NCBI GenBank assembly: GCA_036399175.1
Contig: DASWNP010000055.1
Span: forward strand, 1-64,000
From: DASWNP01 sp036399175
Lineage (GTDB): Bacteria; Acidobacteriota; Blastocatellia; Pyrinomonadales; Pyrinomonadaceae
Length of the DNA stretch: 64,000 nucleotides
Reading direction: 5' to 3'
This document shows, one piece after another, positions 58,526 to 64,000 of the stretch (positions are counted from its first letter, which is position 1; each line of letters opens with the position of its first letter). The position numbers and the translations under genes were made by a program. The notes below the pieces were generated by a model. It saw only the letters and a program-made list of their open reading frames with translations. It did not search any database and was not told the origin of the DNA.

Positions 58526-61270
58526 TCATTCTTCGAGGAAGCCGCCGCGAAAGAGCGGCTGGCCTCCGAGCGAAGTGTAGAAGGCGCAAACGACGAGCGC
58601 CACGTAGAAGACGAGGGCGGGCGTGAAATCGCCCGCGTACCAGGCCGAAAGCTCCGTCGTGATGGGCAGGGAGACCCAACAGTGGAAGAAGAACATGGAG
58701 GCCATCGTGGTCAGAAGTCCGAAGCGATAGAGTCCGACGGTCATAATCGTCGCCCCGCCTGCGGCGAACAGCGGCGAGAGCGTTCCTTTCTCGTTGAGGC
58801 CGAGACAGAGCGCGAGGAAAATTATCAGCCAGAAGGCGGCGACGCCGAGACGGTCTCTGCGCAGCACGATGGCGAGCAGCAGCAGCAGAAACATGTAGAC
58901 GAAAGAAGACCAGAAGCTCGCCGAGAAGAGCGAGACGAAGCCGCTCGTGACGTAGCGTATGCCGAGCAGCCTTTGGTCGTCGAAGTGCGGGACGCCCTGC
59001 GGCCAGCCGAGCCACTGCGGGACGAAGTTGACGAGCAGGTTGTTCAGGGCCAGGCCGCTTCCCAGAAGCGCGCCGATGAGGATGTCGCGCCCGACGAGCG
59101 GGTCGCGGAAATCTCCTGCGAGCAGCCGCGTCCAGGAGATGATGCGGTTCGGCCAGCGACGCCGCATGAGCGGTTCGAGCGCGATGTACATGAACCAGAC
59201 GAAGCACGCCTGAAAGAGTATGTATTGCAGGTTGTGCACGAAGAAAAGAAACTCGCCGAAGCCCGTGACGTGATGGCTGTCGAAAACCCACGCGACGAGC
59301 AGCGCCGTGAAGAGGAAGAGCGCGAGGCGAAACGCGCCGCGACGGTCGCCGCGCCCGAGTCGCAGGTTTCTGAACGCCAGCAGCGCCCCGCCGAAGAGCA
59401 CGAGCAGAAAGACCGCCATTATCAGCGCGATGAGCAGGCGGTCGCCCGAGCTGGGCAACGGCGCTTCCTGCCGGTCGGGGCTGTCCCAGGGGTTGATGAC
59501 CTCGAAGTAGACGGGCAGACCGCGATAGCTGGCCGCCTCGACGTGGACTTTAATCTGCGGCTGTTTCGGGTAGAAGCCGTCGAAGGCGGCGCGCGTGTCG
59601 GAGGGGCGCGGCGGAACCCACGTCGATTCGACGGGCTGGAAATCTGCGGGGTTGAAACCGGCCTCGCGTAAAAGCAGCGACCAGTCGAAGGCGGGCGGCG
59701 CTTCTTTGAGCGGCTCTTCCCTCTGCGGCGCGACGGCTATGAACTGTCGAAGGTTTCCTTCGGGGTCGAGCATGACGTTGGTCATGCCGGAGACATCGAG
59801 CGGCGGAAGCTCGTAGCGCACGTACTGCGAGCTTTGCGTATCGAGCGGGCGCGGGCTCTGCCTGTGCCAGTAATAGATGGCGGCGGGCTGTCCGGTCGAG
59901 AGCTTATCCCAGCGCGCGGGTGAAGATTCGTTCTCCAAGACGTGGCGCAGGTAGAAGCGGTCGATGTAGCTCCCGAAAGCCTGGTCGAGCGGCGCTTGCG
60001 TGTAGCCGAGCCGGCGGTTTATCTCCCGCGCGCGCTCCTGCAAAACTTCGGGCGACTTCGGAAGCGGCACGAGCCGGTAGAGCGCCGTCTGCTTCGTGAC
60101 GTAGCAGGTGAGCGCGAGGACGACGAGCACGGAGACGGCGAGCGCGGCGGCGCGCGCGTGGCTCAGGCTTCCGAGCTTCGGCGCGGCTGCCACCATCTCG
60201 GGCGAGGGCGTTTCGCCTGCGGCGAGGGCTGCGGCGAGCGGGTCGCCGCCGGGCAGAGAGGCCGCCACCTGAAGCGCGGACGCGGGACGCGCCGACGGGT
60301 CGCGCTCAAGGCAGCGCATGATGACGCGCTCGATCAGAGGGTCAAGCTCTCTGACGTGAGACGAAGGACTCGTCGGCGTCGATTTCTCGTGCAGCGCAAG
60401 CAGCTCAGGCAAAGTCGAAGCTTCAAAGGCGGGCTTGCCCGTGAACAGCTCGTAGAGCACGAGGCCGAGCGCGTAGAGGTCGCTCTTGACGGTGACTTGG
60501 CCCGACTTGAGCTGTTCGGGAGCCATGTAGGCCGGAGTGCCCGCGCGCAGCTCGTCCGGTCGAAACTCTTCCGAGAGACCTGCGAGACCGAAGTCTGTGA
60601 TGCGAGCGCGCCCGCGCCCGTCAATCATCACGTTGGCAGGCTTGAGGTCGCGGTGAAGCACGCCGTTGTCGTGCGCGGCGGAGAGACCGGCGCAGAGCTG
60701 GCGCGCAATCTCCAGAGCCTTGTCGGGGGGCAGACGACCGATGCGCCTGAGCAGCATCGAGAGGTCTTCGCCGTCGATGTATTCCATCGAGAGGAAATGC
60801 TGCCCTTCGGTTTCGCCGATGTCGAAGACGCGGCAGACGTTCGGGTGAGAAATCTGTCGTGCGATGCGGACTTCGCGGTGAAAACGGGCGAGCGTCGCGC
60901 CGTCGGCCGCGATTGCTTCGGGCAGAAACTTGAGCGCAACCGTCTGTCCGAGCTTCAGGTCGTCAGCCCTGTAGACCTCGCCCATCCCGCCCTTGCCGAG
61001 CAGGCCGACGATGCGGTAACGCCCGTCCAGCATCGTCCCCGGAATAAACCGCGCGCCGTCGAGCGAGCTGTGCGAGGCCGTGCTGAACGGCGTAGAAGCT
61101 CTCTGTCGCGGCGGCGGAGCGTGTCTCGTCGGCGCGAGGCGCTCCAGGTCGTCTTCCTGCAAGCGAGTCGGCATCAGAGACGAGTTGACCGAAGCGCCGC
61201 ACGAGGGGCAGACGATTTTGTCGCCGGGCATGTCGCCCGAACAGGTCGGGCATTTAATCATCGAGGCCAT
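58526..61270 (-). CDS. membrane serine/threonine protein kinase with zinc ribbon and polytopic C-terminal half
   Basis: About 914 residues. An N-terminal zinc ribbon (CPTCSGDMPGDKIVCPSCG) precedes a Hanks-type kinase at about residues 75-340: GLLGKGGMGEVYRADD, ALKFL, HRDLKPANVM, DFGLAG and APEQL are all present, so it should be active. A membrane helix follows near 395-415. A large extracytoplasmic region (about 420-620) precedes at least six further helices in the last 280 residues. This C-terminal polytopic half is unlike ordinary PknB kinases with PASTA domains. AAGGTGAAGAG precedes ATG 61270. Likely targets include FHA proteins such as the sigma-54 activator at 15181; that is inference. 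Confidence 0.9.
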   Translation of the reverse strand: MASMIKCPTCSGDMPGDKIVCPSCGASVNSSLMPTRLQEDDLERLAPTRHAPPPRQRASTPFSTASHSSLDGARFIPGTMLDGRYRIVGLLGKGGMGEVYRADDLKLGQTVALKFLPEAIAADGATLARFHREVRIARQISHPNVCRVFDIGETEGQHFLSMEYIDGEDLSMLLRRIGRLPPDKALEIARQLCAGLSAAHDNGVLHRDLKPANVMIDGRGRARITDFGLAGLSEEFRPDELRAGTPAYMAPEQLKSGQVTVKSDLYALGLVLYELFTGKPAFEASTLPELLALHEKSTPTSPSSHVRELDPLIERVIMRCLERDPSARPASALQVAASLPGGDPLAAALAAGETPSPEMVAAAPKLGSLSHARAAALAVSVLVVLALTCYVTKQTALYRLVPLPKSPEVLQERAREINRRLGYTQAPLDQAFGSYIDRFYLRHVLENESSPARWDKLSTGQPAAIYYWHRQSPRPLDTQSSQYVRYELPPLDVSGMTNVMLDPEGNLRQFIAVAPQREEPLKEAPPAFDWSLLLREAGFNPADFQPVESTWVPPRPSDTRAAFDGFYPKQPQIKVHVEAASYRGLPVYFEVINPWDSPDRQEAPLPSSGDRLLIALIMAVFLLVLFGGALLAFRNLRLGRGDRRGAFRLALFLFTALLVAWVFDSHHVTGFGEFLFFVHNLQYILFQACFVWFMYIALEPLMRRRWPNRIISWTRLLAGDFRDPLVGRDILIGALLGSGLALNNLLVNFVPQWLGWPQGVPHFDDQRLLGIRYVTSGFVSLFSASFWSSFVYMFLLLLLAIVLRRDRLGVAAFWLIIFLALCLGLNEKGTLSPLFAAGGATIMTVGLYRFGLLTTMASMFFFHCWVSLPITTELSAWYAGDFTPALVFYVALVVCAFYTSLGGQPLFRGGFLEE

Positions 61271-61473
61271 CTTCTCTTCACCTTCGTTTGCTCTGGAGGG
61301 TTGCGGGCGCTCGCTCGTCAGCCGTGAATCGGCGACGAAGGTCACGGGTCAGCCGTCGGCTCGGCGCGCTATTCAATAACGAAAGGGCTGCGGTTGACAA
61401 GTAATATCCCGAGGGCGCACTCTCGGGCTCAATTCTTCGACAAGCTTTTTTCGCGCGGCGGACAAGGAGGCGA

Positions 61474-62841
61474 GTGGGGGCCAACGTGTACGAAGATGAC
61501 CGGCGGCCTGTCGGCTATCTGGAGCTGCTCAAGCGCAACCGCAACTTCCGACAGCTCTGGCTCGGGCAGGTCGTCAGCCAGCTCGGCGACTGGTTCGACA
61601 CCATCGCCGTCTACACGCTCGTCCTCGAACTGACCGGCTCAGGCCGCGCCGTCGCCTTTATCCTCATCGCGCGTTTTCTTCCGAGCGTCGTCATGGGGCC
61701 GCTCGCGGGCGTGCTGGCCGACCGCTTCAACCGGCGCACGATTATGATTGTCAGCGACCTTTTGCGCGCCCTCATCGTGCTCGGTTTTCTCTTCATCCGC
61801 CGCCCCGAACAGCTCTGGATTATCTACGCGCTGACGGTTCTCCAGCTCGCGCTCTCAACCTTCTTCGAGCCCGCGAAGACCGCCGCGATTCCCTCTATCG
61901 TCACGCCGCGCGAGCTTGTTCCGGCCAACGCCATCTCTTCCGTCACGTGGTCTGTCATGCTCACGCTCGGCGCGGCCATCGGCGGCGCAGTCACCGGAAG
62001 CTTCGGCACGGACGCGGCCTTCGTGCTCGACTCCGTAAGCTACCTCGCCTCCGCCGCGCTCATCGCGCGCATACGCCTGCCGAAACGACCCGAGAGACCG
62101 AAGACTCGTCTGACCGTTATGAAAGCTCTCGGCATCGCCGACACGCTCGAAGGCATGCGCTACGTGCGCGCTCGTCCGCAGGTTCTGGCGACGCTTCTGG
62201 TGAAACCGGCGTGGGGCTTGGGCGGCGGCATACTGGCGCTTCTGGCCGTCTTCGGCGAGAAAATCTTTCCCGTCGCGGGAAGCGGGGCGAAGGGCATCGG
62301 CGTGCTCTACGCGGCGCGCGGTATCGGCACGGCCTTCGGCCCTTTCATCGCGCAGCGCCTCTCGGGCGGCACGCGGCGCGGCATGCAGCTCGCCATCGGC
62401 TTCTCCTTTCTCGTCGGCGGCGTCTTCTACATCGTCTTCGGACGCGCGGAGAATTTCATGCTCGCGCTCACAGCCGTCGCGCTCGCGCACATGGGCGGCA
62501 GCATCCTCTGGGTCTTTTCGACGGCGCTCTTGCAGGGAACGGTCGAAGACGAATTTCGCGGGCGAGTCTTCGCCGCCGAGCTGACGCTGCTCACGCTGAC
62601 GATGGCTGCCTCGAACTACGCCGTCGGCGAACTGATGGACAGCTTCGGCTGGTCGCCGCGCGCCGTCACCGTCTCAATCGGCATCCTCTTTCTCCTGCCC
62701 GGCCTGCTCTGGCTCTCCACGCGCCGCCTTTGGAACAAAGAGCCGACGCAGACAAGAACGGCAGACGCCGCGCCCGAAGTTCCGGTTTCAGCCGAGACCC
62801 GCCTGCCGCCCGCCACCGACATACATCTCTCAGGCGATTAA
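61474..62841 (+). CDS. MFS transporter (MFS_3/enterobactin-exporter-like)
   Basis: A 455-residue transporter with about twelve hydrophobic helices. The first helix region (FRQLWLGQVVSQLGDWFDTIAV) and the loop LAGVLADRFNRRTIMIVSDLLRA (a motif-A type G-x-x-x-D-R-x-x-R) are characteristic of the MFS_3 subgroup. The second half repeats the pattern (KGIGVLYAARGIGTAFGPFIA). Members export siderophores or drugs by proton antiport; the cargo here is unknown. The predicted start is GTG 61474 just after AGGAGG; GTG 61486 is an alternative. The C-terminal 40 residues are soluble and proline-rich. Confidence 0.9.
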   Translation: MGANVYEDDRRPVGYLELLKRNRNFRQLWLGQVVSQLGDWFDTIAVYTLVLELTGSGRAVAFILIARFLPSVVMGPLAGVLADRFNRRTIMIVSDLLRALIVLGFLFIRRPEQLWIIYALTVLQLALSTFFEPAKTAAIPSIVTPRELVPANAISSVTWSVMLTLGAAIGGAVTGSFGTDAAFVLDSVSYLASAALIARIRLPKRPERPKTRLTVMKALGIADTLEGMRYVRARPQVLATLLVKPAWGLGGGILALLAVFGEKIFPVAGSGAKGIGVLYAARGIGTAFGPFIAQRLSGGTRRGMQLAIGFSFLVGGVFYIVFGRAENFMLALTAVALAHMGGSILWVFSTALLQGTVEDEFRGRVFAAELTLLTLTMAASNYAVGELMDSFGWSPRAVTVSIGILFLLPGLLWLSTRRLWNKEPTQTRTADAAPEVPVSAETRLPPATDIHLSGD

Positions 62842-62907
62842 CAAACAGAACCGCATCAACTATCATCGCCCGCAAGTTTGCTATGCGAACCAGACAAGAA
62901 ACCGGAA

Positions 62908-62938
62908 TTAACAGGGATGGACAGGATAGACAGGATGA
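62908..62938. repeat. 9-bp tandem repeat (AGACAGGAT), dispersed copy
   Basis: Nearly identical to the reverse complement of 48020-48054, differing by one or two bases. Confidence 0.75.
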
Positions 62939-62964
62939 AAAGAGATGCTGAACGCCGATTGAAC

Positions 62965-63000
62965 CAATGAATCAATGAGCCGATGAATCGATGAATCAAT
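62965..63000. repeat. ATGAATC short tandem repeat at the SLOG gene start
   Basis: ATGAATC and related units recur with a period of 7-8 bp and continue into the first codons of the gene at 62991 (ATG AAT CAA). No Shine-Dalgarno sequence is present. Confidence 0.65.
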
Positions 63001-63539
63001 TAAAAGTCGGAGTGATGGGCTCGGCTGGCGACACGCTCGGTGAGGGATTGGTCGAAGAGCTGCGCGAGAAGGCCGAGGCGCTGGGACGCGAGCTGGGAGA
63101 GCGCGGCGTGGTCGTGCTGACGGGCGCGACGACGGGGCTGCCGCACGCGGTCGGCGGCGCAGCGAGACGCGCGGGCGCGCTGCACGTCGGCATCTCTCCG
63201 GCGTCGAACGAGCGCGAGCACACGACGCTCTACCGTCTGCCGACGGATGAAACCGACGTGCTCATCTACACGGGCTTCGGTCTCAAGGGGCGCAACGTCG
63301 TGCTCGTGCGCTCCTGCGACGTGGTGCTCATCATACGCGGCTCGATAGGCGCGCTCAACGAGCTGACCATCGCGCACGACGAAGGGAAAATCATCGGCTG
63401 CTTGACGGGCACGGGCGGCGTCGCCGACGAGGCCGCGCGGCTGCTGCAAACGCTTCAGAAGAAGAGCGGGGCGCACGTCTTTCACGACGCCGACCCGTCG
63501 CGGCTCGTCGATGCCTGCCTCGGGGCGCTCAAACGATAA
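62991..63539 (+). CDS. SLOG/TIGR00725-type nucleotide-binding protein
   Basis: A 182-residue Rossmann-like protein of the SLOG superfamily related to LOG (cytokinin-activating phosphoribohydrolase) and the so-called lysine decarboxylases. The signature elements are VGVMGSAGD at the N-terminus, LTGATTGLPHAVGGAARRAG near residue 44, and a GSIGALNELTIAHDEGKIIG segment near residue 117, which stands in place of the PGGxGTxxE motif. The PGG is changed, so canonical LOG activity is doubtful. The start codon lies in a short tandem repeat. The SDR gene follows 18 bases downstream, suggesting an operon. Confidence 0.85.
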   Translation: MNQLKVGVMGSAGDTLGEGLVEELREKAEALGRELGERGVVVLTGATTGLPHAVGGAARRAGALHVGISPASNEREHTTLYRLPTDETDVLIYTGFGLKGRNVVLVRSCDVVLIIRGSIGALNELTIAHDEGKIIGCLTGTGGVADEAARLLQTLQKKSGAHVFHDADPSRLVDACLGALKR

Positions 63540-63557
63540 AGAAGGGAGACTTCAAAG

Positions 63558-64000
63558 ATGGACTTGGGTTTGCGCGGGCGCGTGGGCGTAGTGGCGGCGG
63601 CGAGTCAGGGCATCGGCTACGCGGCGGCGCTTGAGCTGGCGCGCGAAGGCGCTCGCGTCTATCTCTGCTCGCGCGACGAAGGTCGGGCAGCAGAAGCGGC
63701 GGAGAAGATTCGGCGCGAGACGCGCGCGGAGGCCATTGGCTTGCGCGCCGACGTGACGAGCGACGAAGACGCCGAGCGATTCGTCGAGCGTGCGCTGAGC
63801 GAAGCCGGACGCATCGACATCTGCGTCACCAACGCTGGCGGCTCGCCCTCGTCGAACTTCACGACGACCGACCTCGAAATGTATCGCCGCGCCTTCGAGC
63901 TGAACGCGCTCTCAGCCGTCCGGCTCGCTCGTCTCGTCGTCCCCTCGATGCGCGAGCAGCGTTGGGGTCGTCTCATCAACATCACGTCGGTCTCCGTCAA
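63558..64000 (+). CDS. SDR family oxidoreductase (start only; continues beyond window)
   Basis: The first 147 residues are present. The NAD(P)-binding glycine motif is AAASQGIGYAAALELAREGA (about residues 12-31), followed by CSRD, the ADVTSDEDAERFVE segment and TNAGGSP near residue 92. Next comes the start of the active-site strand, RLINITSVSV, whose serine is in view; the Tyr-x-x-x-Lys pair is outside the window. GAAGGGAG precedes ATG 63558. Short-chain dehydrogenases of this type reduce oxoacyl or sugar substrates; the specific reaction is unknown. Confidence 0.88.
   Translation, partial: MDLGLRGRVGVVAAASQGIGYAAALELAREGARVYLCSRDEGRAAEAAEKIRRETRAEAIGLRADVTSDEDAERFVERALSEAGRIDICVTNAGGSPSSNFTTTDLEMYRRAFELNALSAVRLARLVVPSMREQRWGRLINITSVSV

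Overview
The window is a GC-rich chromosomal stretch. The gene types point to an Acidobacteriota bacterium, probably of the Blastocatellia (subdivision 4) type: a large TonB-dependent receptor with an N-terminal carboxypeptidase-regulatory-like domain, many FHA/GAF/sigma-54 regulators, a PEP-CTERM protein, zinc-ribbon membrane proteins and a PQ-rich serine/threonine kinase. This assignment is inference from gene content; no rRNA or tRNA gene was seen.

Layout. 1-10 kb: M14 carboxypeptidase (3' end outside the window), P1/DmpA peptidase, Bax-inhibitor-1 protein, TonB receptor, a DUF433/DUF5615 toxin-antitoxin pair, a GNAT-type protein and a polysaccharide deacetylase. 10-19 kb: REP-like palindromes, a cellulose-synthase-like glycosyltransferase, membrane proteins, class II fructose-1,6-bisphosphatase, and an FHA-GAF sigma-54 activator divergent from a small secreted protein with paired operator-like palindromes and a -24/-12 promoter between them. 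19-31 kb: acyl-CoA dehydrogenase, a CCA-adding/HD enzyme gene carrying an in-frame insertion that encodes an HNH endonuclease on the opposite strand, glycyl-tRNA synthetase, secreted proteins, and the rpsO-pnp pair. 31-45 kb: NDH-2-like dehydrogenase, Dus, S1/P1 nuclease, old-yellow-enzyme relative, then a tryptophan-degradation cluster (kynureninase-like, tryptophan 2,3-dioxygenase, benzoate/anthranilate-type CoA ligase, thioesterase). That cluster is interrupted by a roughly 1.1 kb insertion which displaced the dioxygenase C-terminal codons. 45-64 kb: thrombospondin-type-3 repeat protein, TPR protein, beta-lactamase-fold hydrolase, a HIT-like protein, an NtrC-type two-component system, a GGDEF/HD-GYP protein, a large membrane kinase, MFS transporter, SLOG protein and the start of an SDR.

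The most unusual layer is between the genes. At least fourteen intergenic spaces hold inverted repeats whose arms are short tandem arrays of 7-bp units. Several unrelated unit sequences occur, yet the architecture is the same and the apical loop is similar (purine-rich, then TCTT). They abut start and stop codons, in two cases one element sits inside another, and in two genes they supply the same C-terminal peptide VNRES. Together with the antisense HNH insertion, the displaced dioxygenase end, the REP/MITE-like palindromes and a candidate structured RNA at 18.06-18.21 kb, these are the best candidates for undescribed biology here.
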